Counted from the stretch's first letter, positions 30,599 through 41,443 are shown. The stretch is 64,000 nucleotides of DNA from Doryteuthis pealeii (GCA_023376005.1 CM042145.1:60502643-60566642); one strand, 5' to 3'. Notes: a model not told the origin generated them from the letters alone. A program made the numbers and translations.

Positions 30599-31185
30599 TA
30601 TAGAAAAATTGAAATGGAAGTAAATTACATATTCTAAAATAGAAATATTGAAATGGGAGTAAATTACATATTCTAAAATAGAAATATTGAAATGGGAGTA
30701 AATTACATATTCTAAAATAGAAAAATGAAATGGAGTAAATTACATATTCTGAAATAGAAAAATTGAAATGGAAGTAAATTACATATTCTAAAATAGAAAA
30801 ATTGAAATGGAAGTAAATTACATATTCTGAAATAGAAAAATTGAAATGGAAGTAAATTACATATTCTGAAATAGAAAAATTGAAATGGAAGTAAATTACA
30901 TATTCTAAAATAGAAAAAATTGAAATGGAAGTAAATTACATATTCTAAAATAGAAATATTGAAATGGGAGTAAATTACATATTCTAAAATAGAAATATTG
31001 AAATGGAAGTAAATTACATATTCTAAAATAGAAATATTGAAATGGGAGTAAATTACATATTCTAAAATAGAAATATTGAAATGGGAGTAAATTACATATT
31101 CTAAAATAGAAAAATTTTAAATTACATATTCTAAAATAGAAATATTGAAATGGGAGTAAATTACATATTCTAAAATAGAAATTTC
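30599..31185. repeat. 39-bp tandem repeat array, about 15 units
   Basis: The unit contains AAATAGAAATATTGAAATGG then GAGTAAATTACATATTCT (39 bases in most units). Variants alternate between 'AATATTG' and 'AAAATTG', between 'GGGAG' and 'GGAAG', and between 'CTAAAA' and 'CTGAAA'. One unit near 31105-31125 is shortened. The array is nearly pure A/T plus a G-rich GAAATGGGAG core. No coding. Confidence 0.95.
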
Positions 31186-31189
31186 AAAA

Positions 31190-31900
31190 CATGTCGTAAA
31201 TAACGCTATTATTTACCCACCCATTTTCATCTGATTTGGAATTTGAAATGAGAAGGTTCCAAAATATAATAATCGTATCATAAAACTTCCCGTTAAGAAT
31301 ATTCTATAAACCCTAGCTGCTAAAAAATCTAAATAAGTTTGAAAATTTAAATTAAACTATTGATTAAACAGATATTTTTGATACCTTAGTCACAGAAAAT
31401 TTATCTTAATTCATTTGATTCGATACCCTTTTCTGTATTCTACCCGGTCTAAAACATTGTGCGATTGATTTGGAAGCCTTATATTTCAGTCGGTCTTCGT
31501 GGGAGGGGAACACTGAATGACTCCTAAGTGATCAACGACTGTGCTGCTAATTGACTCTATATATGTGTGCCCGTTGGCTTTGACAGAAAGCTGAAAATTA
31601 AACTCGTGCAGGGATTCCATTAGCATAAACTGAATCTCCTAAACTGCTTTTGACCCGGCATCTACTCTATACATTCTGTCAATGTTAGGACAAAATGAAA
31701 TTAACTTGGATCAAACCCAATGTCCACCTGTTGAATGGCCACCATTGGTGCTTAGTGACTGCTAATACAATGTCAGATCACACAAGTGAATTACATCGGC
31801 TATGAGAAGGAAGCCAATTTAATATGGATTAATTTATCGCTGACGCAACAAGGGACTCTGAGATGGTCAACTTGATTGTGTAATTAGGGAAACACCAGAG
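31190..31900. other. intergenic, no gene seen
   Basis: Mixed sequence; no recognised repeat or frame. Confidence 0.45.
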
Positions 31901-31904
31901 AATT

Positions 31905-32012
31905 GAAATGTCGTGGACGAAGAGTATGTTGCTTGGATTCTGGATTCGTACATAAACCATTGTCATAACTATTTGGATTTGGTTTATCTTGCTCGCCAAA
32001 GAACTTTATCGC
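31905..32012 (+). repeat. dispersed block that precedes SINE-A
   Basis: 'TGTTGCTTGGATTCTGGATT', 'ACATAAACCATTGTCATAAC' and 'TTTATCTTGCTCGCCAAAGA'. Related blocks are at 32515-32610 and 33107-33190. In two of the three cases a SINE-A follows at the same distance. Confidence 0.6.
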
Positions 32013-32014
32013 GT

Positions 32015-32205
32015 GGAGGTGCTTAGTGTAATGGTTACTTATGTAGGAAATGGACACGGTGAGACGCGTTCAGATCCTGGATGAAGCTTTTTGCATTTCA
32101 CATAGCCCTTATACCCTTGGAAAACGTGTGTATCCAACTACTCTCCCTCGAGATATGGAAGGGCAGACTTGGATATTTGACTTTGGTTAGGTAACCAGTC
32201 AGGCA
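32015..32205 (+). mobile_element. SINE-A copy, tail missing
   Basis: A box 'TTAGTGTAATGGTTACTT', B-box-like GCGTTCAGATCCTGG, body 'TTTCACATAGCCCTTATACC'. It ends at 'GGTAACCAGTCAGGC', where a PLE-like segment starts. Confidence 0.75.
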
Positions 32206-32239
32206 TTTGATTATCTTTCTAAATACTAATCAACCAGAA

Positions 32240-32345
32240 ATACATGAAGAAGGTTGGAGAGCACATCAGCCAAAATTTTTTCTATATGACAAAGATGAGG
32301 ACAACAGTCAGAAAAATCTAAAAATTACAAATGATCCAGCCTCAT
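32240..32345 (+). mobile_element. PLE-like terminal fragment with hammerhead-like motif
   Basis: 'CATGAAGAAGGTTGGAGAGC' then 'ACATCAGCCAAAATTTTTTC', followed by 'GACAAAGATGAGGACAACAG' and 'TCAGAAAAATCTAAA'. The same sequence, better preserved, is at 38148, 50871, 50991 and 53027. The GAAAC end is mutated. The 145-residue frame 32207-32644 runs through this and the next repeat block, so it is a chance frame. Confidence 0.6.
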
Positions 32346-32699
32346 CTAAAAAATCCAGACTCAATTCAGATTCAATCACAGCAAACATTATTTTCTGTTT
32401 CTTAAGAGGATTTATTGTTTTAATATGTGAAAATCATCTGGGATTGTGTTTAATACTTATTTTGTATGATATTGATCATCTTCCCAAAACACTAGAGACT
32501 CGAAATGTGACGGAAGAGGAGCATGTTGGTTGGCTTCCAAGTTCTTTGATTTCGGCTTCAGACACAAACCACTGTCATAACAATTACCATTTTGATTATA
32601 TTTCTCAGTATTTACTGTTAAATATTTCTATCACCCAAATTTAATTGATTGATATTAACGGTATTCCAACTCGTCCAGATATTAGGAATTCCCATTAGT

Positions 32700-32825
32700 A
32701 ATACAATTACGAGAGGGAGTCAAAAAGTAATGCCGTTTAGGACAGGTATAATTACAATCACAGAAACATGTATCATACACCAAAATGAATCTGGTCCTCT
32801 GTGTATCACGAAGTAATTTGGATTT
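32700..32825 (+). mobile_element. mariner-like terminal fragment
   Basis: Begins TTACGAGAGGGAGTCAAAAA-GTAATGCCGTTT, a mariner-type terminal inverted repeat next to TA. Only the first ~125 bases are present, with no transposase residues. Confidence 0.55.
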
Positions 32826-32890
32826 GATTGATTGATTAATTTTAACGGCATGTCAGACTGTATAAGTTTATTTTATTCCTAACTGTTAGT
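32826..32890 (+). repeat. R3-like head motif, isolated
   Basis: 'TTGATTGATTAATTTTAACG', then 'GCATGTCAGACTGTATAAGT'. Confidence 0.5.
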
Positions 32891-32956
32891 GAATCAATTA
32901 CTTGTGCATTTATATTTACATTTGTACCGTCATGTCTGGCCTAGTACTAATAGTAG

Positions 32957-33068
32957 AAAGCGCGTGGTGTAATGGTTAAAGTCATGGGAAATGGACTCGT
33001 CGCCCCGAGTTCAAATCCTGGAGGTGGAAACTAGATTTTCACTTAGCTCTAATACACTTGGGAAAGGT
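32957..33068 (+). mobile_element. SINE-A, 3'-truncated
   Basis: A very well preserved head: GCGCGTGGTGTAATGGTTAA, 'GGAAATGGACTCGTCGCCCC', GAGTTCAAATCCTGG. It stops after 'ATACACTTGGGAAAGGTAT' at a T/G-rich low-complexity run. Confidence 0.85.
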
Positions 33069-33194
33069 ATTGTTTTTTGGTTTTTTTTGTTTGTTTTTTT
33101 TTGGGGGGGGTCTGGGTTCAGACATAAACCACTTTTATAATAAATGGGATTTTAATTATCTTGCCTAGTACTAATCGTCAAAGGTTTTTATCGC

Positions 33195-33460
33195 ATAGAG
33201 GCGCCTGCCGTAGGAAATTGACACGGCGAGACGAGTTCAGACTCCGGATGCGGCTGTTTGCATTTCACATAGTACTAATGCCCTTGGGTAAGGTACGAAT
33301 CCAACTATTCTCCCCCCCCCCAGCTATGGATAAGTTGTAGAGTAAACTTGGCTCTTTTACCTTAGTTAGATACCCAGTCTGGGAGAAGGAAAACTCTTAA
33401 ATCAAACCTGTTGAACTCTGCTTAAGAAATTGACCATGTGTCACATCCTACTAATGTGGA

Positions 33461-33462
<2 letters not shown>
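33195..33462 (+). mobile_element. SINE-A copy, internal head deletion
   Basis: The A box is lost ('AGGCGCCTGCCGTAGGAAAT'), the B box is decayed (GAGTTCAGACTCC), and the body and 3' tail are present ('AATCAAACCTGTTGAACTCT', 'GTCACATCCTACTAATGTGG'), ending in a (TA)n tract. Confidence 0.75.

Positions 33463-33503
<41 letters not shown>
33463..33503. repeat. (TA)n microsatellite
   Basis: Lies exactly between the SINE-A tail and the 5' TC of Helitron-1. Confidence 0.95.
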
Positions 33504-33506
<3 letters not shown>

Positions 33507-34129
33507 TATTATAATGGAGATTGTGTGTCTTTCTTTCTGTAACCGAAACTATATTACTACTCAAGTCACAATTTCCCTTAGTTATTTAATTCACATTTTC
33601 CATGATTTTATTTTTATTTAAACCTCAATTATTAAAAACATTGTTCTATTAACAATGTTAGTCATGTCTACATACTAATAACATGCTATTGCATTTATAT
33701 ATACAACATAATAGCGGTTTACAGTGTGAACGGGATGCCTAATTTGCATATTGATATTGAAAAATCGATTTTAATAAATATGGGCTTAGTATTTTTGATT
33801 TCTAATTATCTGGTTTTATCTTAATGAATATGAGCAAAAATGTCTTTAATATATCCTAAAAGAAATCCTTTAACAAGAAGGAATAACTGTCATTTTATTC
33901 TTTAATTCCTAATTTAACTAGATAGTTAAATAAGGAAAATTTAGCAATGAAAGAAGGGAGTGATAGAATAGTAAATTTTATTTGTTCTATTTTTCGATTA
34001 TACCTCCCTCTGTTTCAAATCTTTTCAACTGCATTCTCATTTAGTTTCATTATTCTTTCTAATTTAATATAATATTTTATTACATTAGAATTTAAATACT
34101 TGCACCCAGAGGGTGCATATATTAGCTAG
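33504..34129 (+). mobile_element. Helitron-1 non-autonomous copy, complete
   Basis: TCTTATTATAATGGAGATTG starts immediately after A of the TA tract. Hairpin TGCACCCAGAGGGTGCA at 34101-34117, spacer 8, CTAG 34126-34129, then T of a further TA stretch. At 626 bases the A|T insertion site inside a TA microsatellite is unusually clear. Confidence 0.92.
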
Positions 34130-34147
34130 TATATATAATATATATAT

Positions 34148-34299
34148 AATGAAAAATTGAGAAAAACAAACAAGTTCATAAACGAGTAATATTTATTTCG
34201 CCTACGCTGCAGTGTTTCGATCTGTTTCAATAGATCTTCATCAGGGCTTTCGTTAGTTTGAGGAAAAATAAACTGTCGGGTTCACTTCCACTTTTTCTT

Positions 34300-34300
<1 letters not shown>
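34148..34300 (-). mobile_element. PLE-like terminal unit with hammerhead-like motif
   Basis: A unit bounded by TA on the left and (CA)n(TA)n on the right. On the minus strand, 34244-34214 reads CTGATGA, A, GATCT, an 8-base loop, AGATC, GAAAC: a perfect 5-bp hairpin between two conserved single-stranded boxes. No coding sequence. Confidence 0.6.

Positions 34301-34374
<74 letters not shown>
34301..34374. repeat. (CA)n(TA)n compound microsatellite
   Basis: A CA run (34301-34327) followed by a TA run. Confidence 0.96.
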
Positions 34375-34377
<3 letters not shown>

Positions 34378-34524
34378 TCTACCTAGACAAACATTTGACG
34401 GTTAGTAAATGTAAAATATTGCTATTTGATAAGGATCTGAATTCATATCAAGTCACACTGACAACATGGACTCTCCCTCTCTCTCTCCCCTCTCTCTCTC
34501 CTGAAATGTCCTCCTCACGACATA

Positions 34525-34740
34525 CAGTATACACCAAGAGCTGATCAATGTAATCTTTCTGGTCTACCCACTCTGTGTGTGTGTCCATGTTTAGGTATCC
34601 ACAGAATAAAATCACTTAGAGAATGTCCTTATTTCCCCAGCATTGTCATTTTGGTCTTGGAGATTTGTTATTTCCAGGGTACTGCTTCCAGGATTTTTTG
34701 AGGATAGCACGCAGCATCCTTGTATATTTCTCATCAAAAT
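34525..34740 (-). pseudogene. LINE L-b C-terminal fragment, heavily decayed
   Basis: Minus strand retains 'AAGGATGCTGCGTGCTATCC' then 'TCAAAAAATCCTGGAAGCAG', corresponding to the MLR-(A/V)-(V/I)-L-(N/S)-(K/E)-SWKQ region of the better copy at 22890. A decayed GRP/P-rich tail follows near 34580. Confidence 0.6.
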
Positions 34741-34957
34741 ATGAAACTTTTAAAATGACATGATATAGGGGAGGGCTGCGAATGTCAGGAAAAATCCCTT
34801 CCCCTGATATTTCCAGTTTAGACACGATTTATCCATCTGCCCAAGTTGGCGGTCTATAGTTGTATATGTACCAAATACGGTATACTGTTGTATTTTTCTT
34901 ACTTCTTTTAACAACTTACGCATATTATTATTCTTCATTTTACTATATTATTAAAAA

Positions 34958-35404
34958 CTAGCATAACTATGATAATTTAATTATTACAGCGTTTGATATG
35001 TTTACCTAAGAGCTAGTACGAATAGTTCAATGTGTATAAAGTATAATGATATTGATTTAACTCTCTCTTTATCTCTTTTCTCCTTTTCATCATGTTCGAT
35101 TGAAACAGATTAGCATTATCGCTTCTACGTACTCGTCCCCTATCTATTTCTTATTATATTTTTTCTGTGTAGCATGTCTTTTTCTTCCCTTTCTTTATGA
35201 TAAAAAAAGGAAAGATCTATTATTTAGCTGAGGTGACGACACTTATAGGAAATAAGAATTCGACGGATAAGCAGCACCAGATAATCAGTATTTACATTTT
35301 GAATTTCATCTTGGACGATTTGGTCGGTCTTAATTTTTTAACCAGGGTGTGTTTCAAAATGATAACGCTTGGAAGATTAAGGAACAAGCGTATTAATATA
35401 TAGA
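34958..35404 (-). mobile_element. Helitron-2 non-autonomous copy, complete ends
   Basis: Minus strand begins at 35404 TCTATATATTAATACGCTTG (A before, as T at 35405 on the plus strand) and ends CTAG at 34958. The subterminal hairpin is lost. It retains 'ATTATCATAGTTATGCTAG' type 3' end and the interior blocks. 447 bases. The frame 35197-35403 is spurious. Confidence 0.8.
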
Positions 35405-35910
35405 TGCTAGAATGTTTAGATATCTTGTACGAAATATTGGAACTTATGTTGTTTATATTTTAACTAGTGTGTATTTTATCATATTTCTACCCTTTTATTT
35501 TTTTATATAAAAAAAACTCCACCTAGATGTTCATTTTGGGATCGTTATGTAAAGTTTTTTTGATCTGTTCCGAAACAAAGAACTAACGTCTTCTTCTAAA
35601 TTTAAATTTGTTGAGTAAATGAATTGTCTACCCAATTTCCAAGGAAATTTTTTTGTTTTAAATTGTGAAGATTGATTTTTAGAATAGTTGGTTAAAAATA
35701 GTTGGTTAAAACACATTTCAAATTTAATTGATTCCTTTTGTGATATTCTTCTAAAAGCGGACTCAGACGTAACTGATAAAAAGGATGAATAAAAATATTA
35801 TTTTCAAAAATGTGTAACAATCTTAGCTCCATCTTTTCCCTCTTTTTATTTACGATGTTGTTGTTTTGTTTTTCGCTTATTTTCTACAGGAAACATTGTC
35901 AGCCAGTAAT
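35405..35910. other. intergenic, no gene seen
   Basis: AT-rich; a short local duplication 'AATAGTTGGTTAAAA' occurs twice near 35685-35712. Confidence 0.4.
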
Positions 35911-35913
35911 AGA

Positions 35914-36250
35914 ACTATATATTAATACTTATGTTCCTTAAGAGTACGACCGTTTATCATCTTGCAACACCTCTGGTTAAAAATGGGATTGCCCAAATCA
36001 TCCAAGATGAAATGCAAAACTGTAAATCCTGATTATCTAGTGTTGCTTATCCGCCACATACTTATTTCTTATGAGTGTCGTGGCTTTTATTACGAAATAT
36101 ATAAGAAAGAGAAAAATGGAAAGATAAAAAGAGGGTGAGTGCGCGGAAGCGATTACGCTAATCTGTTTCACTCGAACACGATGAAAAGAAAGAAAGAAAG
36201 AAAAGAATGAGAGATAAAAACAAGATTATTATACTTTTTTCCATATTGAA
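35914..36250 (+). mobile_element. Helitron-2, 3' end replaced by R3
   Basis: 'CTATATATTAATACTTATGT', 'ACGACCGTTTATCATCTTGC', 'AAGATGAAATGCAAAACTGT', and as far as 'CCATATTGAACTATT'. The last ~70 bases of the family are absent, and an R3 piece begins at that point. Confidence 0.78.
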
Positions 36251-36465
36251 CTATTTACTCCCAGGTCCACTCTGACTCGGAGTGGTAGTACCTTTTAGGG
36301 TCTAATCTATGGGTTACACAGAAAAAAATGAGTAAAATATATTCAAAAATGAGTATAAAAAGAAAAAAAATTGAGTACCCATCAAGAATGAATCAAACAA
36401 AACTTTCTGGCATAAAATAACCCAACAATGGTTGACATACCATAAAATCCAACCAACCATTTATC
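36251..36465 (-). mobile_element. R3 head and middle
   Basis: Minus strand from about 36463: 'GGTTGGATTTTATGGTATGT', 'CAACCATTGTTGGGTTATTT', then 'CCCATAGATTAGACCCTAAA' and 'GGTACTACCACTCCGAGTC'. Confidence 0.72.
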
Positions 36466-36469
36466 TTTC

Positions 36470-36835
36470 TTTTATTTTGTCTTGCTCATTTTTCTAATTA
36501 GTCTGCAGTTTTCGCTTAAGCAAATCGCATTTGTGCACAATCCGCTAATCAGAAGAGAATATGCAATGAAAGGTTTCTCGAAGCATGACCCGAGAAATGG
36601 GATTCCAGCGAAGTTCGTCGAATTCATTGAGGGGCTACGAGTTCAGCTCATAGGTCAGTTGAAGACGATACGGCGAACACGCATAGGCAGGAACCGGATG
36701 TGACGTTTATGACAGAGGAAGCGCATGCTCCTTCAAATTAAGATTCAACATTCCAGAAACACACAAGGAAGGTCAGAGAGTCGACGCTCGTAATGTTGAA
36801 TAAAATAAAACAAAGAAATTAGTACGAATTAACAT
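36470..36835. other. intergenic, no gene supported
   Basis: A 73-residue frame at 36482-36703, with arginine-rich end (RRTRIGRNRM), is not assigned. No repeat recognised. Confidence 0.3.
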
Positions 36836-36842
36836 ATACAGG

Positions 36843-37115
36843 GTCTGCCTGGAAGTATAAAGGCATTCTAAATATCACGAGAACCGGTTGTGTAGCTTTT
36901 GTTTTGGAAACTAACCAGAGGGTACATTGATATACAAATATATATGCATTGATTCTGACTCTTCTATGGGGTTACTCAGTCAGAAGTATGCAGGCATTTT
37001 AAATATCTCGAAACCCGGTTGTGCTTATTTTATTTTTGGCAAATAACCAGTGGGTACATTAATATGCAAATAAGTATGCATGCACATGTACTCTCCAGTG
37101 GGATTACTCAGTCAG
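36843..37115 (+). repeat. ~130-bp direct tandem duplication
   Basis: 'AAGGCATTCTAAATATCACG' at 36862 and 'CAGGCATTTTAAATATCTCG' at 36991 open two similar units, each passing through 'CCGGTTGTG' and 'AACCAG.GGGTACATT' and ending in 'GGGGTTACTCAGTCAG' or 'GGGATTACTCAGTCAG'. The start ACAGGGTCTGCCTGGAAGTA looks like a DNA-transposon terminal repeat. Confidence 0.75.
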
Positions 37116-37119
37116 TGTA

Positions 37120-37555
37120 CTGATCTTCTGTTTTTTGTGTTTGTTTTTAACTAGTTTCATTGGCTGACTGGTCAGGGGGGCAAATCTTAGGTACTGGATA
37201 TGTATACCGTAAAGGGGCATCCTTAAAGAAAAATCGTGATATTGGTACCACTAAAAGAGGGTGCTTCATTCCTGAAATGAGGTAACCAAGCGAGTACCCA
37301 GTACTATCGGTATCTTTGTAATTTAACCATTGTTATTTTTGTTAATAACAAAATAAATAAAATTATTCTAATCAATTATTATTCTGATAACTCCATTGCA
37401 ATCAATTATATTTCCATATGCTACAGTTGAATGAGCTGTATATCTTTATTAAATTCTAAATTGACTTGGTTAGTTGATTTAAAAGTTAAAGTTACTAGAA
37501 ACAATGATATGACATGCATTTAAAAATGAAATAGTTTATAACAAATTAATTTAAT
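37120..37555. other. intergenic, no gene seen
   Basis: AT-rich, no recognised features. Confidence 0.45.
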
Positions 37556-37561
37556 ATCTGT

Positions 37562-37775
37562 CATGCATGGAATACTTGTCCAACGCAACCTGAGATCGGC
37601 TGGCCACTTAAATAGACTTGGGGATGACCGACTACCAAAGCAGATCTTGTACTCTCAACTGAGAGATGGATCACGTAGAATCGGTAGACCAAAGCTCAGG
37701 TACAAAGACATCAAAAGAAACCTGAAGGACTTGAATATCCCCATAGGCAGTTGGCAAGATGCAACCAGAGACTGA
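37562..37775 (+). pseudogene. LINE C-terminal tail (related to 9130-10330)
   Basis: An uninterrupted frame reads 'LRSAGHLNRLGDDRLPKQIL', 'YSQLRDGSRRIGRPKLRYKD' and 'IKRNLKDLNIPIGSWQDATR'. This matches the tail of the element at 9130 almost residue for residue but is better preserved. 5' truncated; no polymerase motifs. Confidence 0.82.
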
Positions 37776-37938
37776 TTAAATTGGAGGAAAATGATTCGCG
37801 TGGTGTTATCATCGGATACGATGGACAGAAAATAGTAATATCTAGGTATATGAATTATTTTTACTATATCTACATCTAAATAATAAATGTCCCGCTTAAG
37901 TAATAGTTACCAGGTACTTTTTACAATATCAGTTTTTC

Positions 37939-38228
37939 TGCGTTATTCGGACTATTGTCCCATCTTCATTGTTATTTGTACAACGTTTTGGCCGAAATGC
38001 CCTCCGGCCTTCTTCAGGTATTTCTTGTCGAAATTGGGAACTTTCTCGAACTCGGGAACCTACTTTTCGAACTCGAACATTCTTGTCGTAATCGGGAGCC
38101 ATCACGGAACTTTGAACCTAACCCATTATTTAGTCCACGGGGGTATCCTGAAGAAGTCCGGAGGGCATATCGGCCGAAACTTTGTACAAATAACAATGAA
38201 GATGGGGACAGTAGTCCGAATAACGCAG
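37939..38228. mobile_element. PLE-like foldback with two hammerhead-like motifs
   Basis: The left arm (37939-38020) and right arm (38145-38228) are ~80-base inverted repeats. Each contains the motif: minus strand 38017-37985, plus strand 38148-38180 (CTGAAGA, A, then GTCCG/CGGCC-type hairpin, GAAAC). The loop carries repeated 'CTCGAACTCGGGAACC' style phrases. A structurally identical foldback is at 52835-53102. The open frames here are reflections of the arms. Confidence 0.78.
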
Positions 38229-38399
38229 ATAATACTAATCTTCAAGCCTCATCTCAAACATTCTGAGAAATATCAGTTTTTCATTAAGGAGTCCTACTTT
38301 TCGGCATACATATCCAGTACTTAAACTTTGACTCCACCCCTGGACCTACTCATGCTGATGAATACTTTCGTCCATCGCTTTTCACTGCTTTTGCCGTAA

Positions 38400-38770
38400 T
38401 TCTTTTGGTGGCGCCTGGTTGTTCAACCTAATTAAAAAGAAAACTTGTGAGATGAAAATAAACGCCGGAATGTGTACAAAATGCAATTATTTGAACGGTT
38501 GCTTTTACAAAAATCTGAGCGAGTTTATTTTTCACGTCTTGTTCAGGGGTTTTAAAAAACAGCACCCACCCACCCCCATAAGTCGATATTTTGGGTCCTG
38601 TGACTTTTCTACTTTCCCAAAGCCAGAATCACTGTTACAATGAAGGGCGGTTCATATCTAAGCCGGGATTAAAAACGTGATAAGACTGCTGATTGCAATC
38701 CCGAAAGAAGTTTTTGAAGATTATTTTGAAAAGTGGAAAGGGTTTTTGTAGGTGTTACTAGGAATACTTT
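38400..38770. other. intergenic, no gene supported
   Basis: A 74-residue frame (38419-38643) is unassigned; nothing recognised. Confidence 0.3.
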
Positions 38771-38774
38771 GAAA

Positions 38775-39232
38775 GTGTCTCCTCATCATCATGTCACGCT
38801 TGTAGCACGGATATTCATAACTGTCTTTCGCTTAATGTCCCTATCATTTATTGTTCTGGAGAGGTTCTCTGTGCAGCATTAAATATCCTCGCAGAGCTAG
38901 TAGAGGAATGTAGGTTTTGGTAAGTGGTCCACACTGGCGAGCCCATGTGCTGGTTTCCATGGGAGAACACCACTTATGATTCTCCAACAATGTCCATCAT
39001 GTCTTATTCGGATCATCCGGATGGTCTGTTTGATAGAGGGCAAGAGGCCATACAGCTGCCTTTTTTAGGGTGTTGTTTCCACGATTCATTCAATATCACG
39101 CGCAGCATTCTTGTGCAACTCTCATCAAGCTCATTCTCTAGATGCTTCGTTAGGGTCCAAGTGGTGAAGCCATACAGTAGTACTGATACAACTACGGCTT
39201 CGAAGAATTGTCGCTTTAACTTGTCTGTGAGA
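38775..39232 (-). pseudogene. LINE L-b C-terminal end
   Basis: Minus-strand reading recovers 'TDKLKRQFFEAVVVSVLLYG', 'FTTWTLTKHLENELDESCTR', 'MLRVILNESWKQ', and after shifts 'RMIRIRHDGHCWRI' and 'TSPVWT'-like remains. Colinear with 22890-23345. Confidence 0.82.
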
Positions 39233-39399
39233 AGAAGCTAATATTCTTAGTAAGCTATTTTATTCGTTAATATCAAATTACTGAATATTTTTCTGAGAGA
39301 CTCTTAGGGAGTGTAGATTTTATGATTTTAAGTTAAAAAGTAAAATAAAATTATCAGCGCAAAAAAAATCGAGCAATTAAAAATGAAATCCTTGAATCT

Positions 39400-39775
39400 G
39401 ACACATGAGTAAAGGAAGTAAAGAATTAAATTAGTTATTTCTTCTTGTTAATGGATTTATTTTAAGATTTATCTCATATTTTTGCTCATATTTATTAAAT
39501 AAAACCAAACAATTAGAAATCAATAATACTAAGCACATATTTATTAGAATCAAATTCTTAAGATCAATATGCAAATTAACCTTCGTTAACACTGTAAACT
39601 GCTATTTTGTAATATATATAAATAGAATTGCATGTTATTAGTATGTAGATAAGTTCCATTCATTCTTCATTTCTATCCTGGTAAATACACCTTCAATCTC
39701 GATACTTTTAACAGTATTAATAATGTAAAACAATTTTATTAATAAGTGAGATTTGAATGAAAATAAAATCAGACC
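39400..39775 (-). mobile_element. Helitron-1 internal fragment
   Basis: Minus strand matches the middle of Helitron-1 ('CAATTCTATTTATATATATT', 'ACAAAATAGCAGTTTACAGT', 'TTGCATATTGATCTTAAG'). Both termini are lost. About 70 bases around 39655-39705 do not fit and may be an insertion. Confidence 0.75.
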
Positions 39776-39779
39776 ATTT

Positions 39780-41045
39780 CTATATGAATTGTCAAGTAGA
39801 TTGGACTTGGAAATCCATTGTTAATCAAAATGATTAACAAACAAAATAAATCTATTGTTTTCAGGATTAAAAAAATAAAATAAAGCAAAACATCATTTTG
39901 TGAAATTTTCTTGTATTATATCTATCAATCGTCTTTTCTATTTTATGCAACAAAAAAAAAGACAGAAATTCACAAAAAAACAATAAATTCTAGAGAACAT
40001 GAAAGCGATTCTACCAAACCTCTTCCAATCTGCCAACCTGAAATATATCCCAAATGTTGATAAGCATTTGAATGTATTTGAGAGTAAGAGATTAGTTATG
40101 TTTGAAAAACTGTAGGCTCTCTTGCTATTTATGATTTATATAATAACATTTTATATCATAATGAAAATCAAAATATTTTTTAAATGTCTTACACACAGGC
40201 TTAAAGGACATTGTTAGGAAAGAATTCAAGATTTGGATCTTTTAAATGAAATATAATAGACCTAAGGAATTATGGGTGAAGGTCAATAAAAAAGTATATA
40301 TTTGTTGTGTGAATAAACCTTTACCAACCATGACTATTATTTATGATTTTTTTTGTATTTTTGTACATATGACAAAAAAACAAAAACAAAAAATAAATGA
40401 TGCCAAGACTAATAGACAGAATTTTTTAAAAAGATGTTAATGCAAAACATTCTTGCCCATTCACATCGTAGTCGGAATTCAGGATAACGTGACTAAGCTA
40501 CTGATGTTGATCCCGAAAGGATCGTTTCATTTGCAATGATACTATGTATTGATGTTCTATGAAGAACCATCATCATCGAAACTATTACACGCAAATATGC
40601 CCATTAACATGAGGCTTCGGGGGTAAAGAACTTTTGTTGACCATCTGTTCATTTCCCAAACTTTTCGTCTCCATTTCATTGGTGGAGAGTATAGCTAACC
40701 CCAGTTAAAGGGTAGCAACTAGACCCTTACTATTTACGAATCGCCGTAAGCACGAAGACACTTAATATCCCGGCTAAGAAACATAAACAAGACGCTATTG
40801 ATCTCTCTAGCTCCTAAAATCCAGAGACACAAACCATTAACATAAAACCATCGAAATGCATCCCTACACATAAGGATCAAATATCGAAGTGGTTTACCAT
40901 CCGTTCATTTCTTCCGTCTTAGTGATATCTTTATTTTATATACTAAGCACAGCTTATCACAGGGATATATATAAGGAACACCTCACTATTCACTGTAATA
41001 CTCTCCAATATCAAAATTTTGTTTAAGGTTTATTTTTAACATAGC
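39780..41045. other. intergenic, no gene seen
   Basis: AT-rich. A 64-residue K-rich frame (40246-40440) is composition-driven. No repeat family recognised. Confidence 0.45.
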
Positions 41046-41159
41046 CCCCCCCCCTATGCAGTCAACACATGTTTTACATAGACGTTGCAGTGGTTGGAAC
41101 CCATTGCTAAAGTCGTCAATAACAGATTCGAAGCCATCAACAAATTACCTTTGCAACCA

Positions 41160-41162
<3 letters not shown>

Positions 41163-41200
<38 letters not shown>

Positions 41201-41255
41201 TACACACACAACTCTCTCTATCTATCTCTCTCATATATATATATATATATATATG
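41163..41255. repeat. (TA)n / (CT)n / (TA)n compound microsatellite
   Basis: TA 41163-41197, short CACAC and CTAT runs, TA 41233-41255. Confidence 0.93.
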
Positions 41256-41443
41256 TTTTACATATCTATTTATTGGGTGACAAAGGAACATTCACGACCA
41301 TATTGGTTTCATGCGAGGCAATCATCAGGTGAAGATGTTTCAAATGCTAATTATATAACAGCTCTATTTTATATTAAGCACTCTACCAATAATACTGCCT
41401 TTGGTACGCCATTCCAGCAAAAGCTGAAACGGTGACCATCCCA

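Noticed and set aside
30599..31185. CRISPR array
   Set aside because: The 39-base units are contiguous with no unique spacers, in a eukaryotic context; a simple tandem satellite.
32207..32644. 145-residue frame that looks complex
   Set aside because: It crosses a PLE-like terminal fragment and another dispersed block, and its residues are those repeats read in frame.
37887..38324. 145- and 103-residue frames
   Set aside because: They lie in the foldback arms and mirror one another on the two strands, as expected from an inverted repeat.
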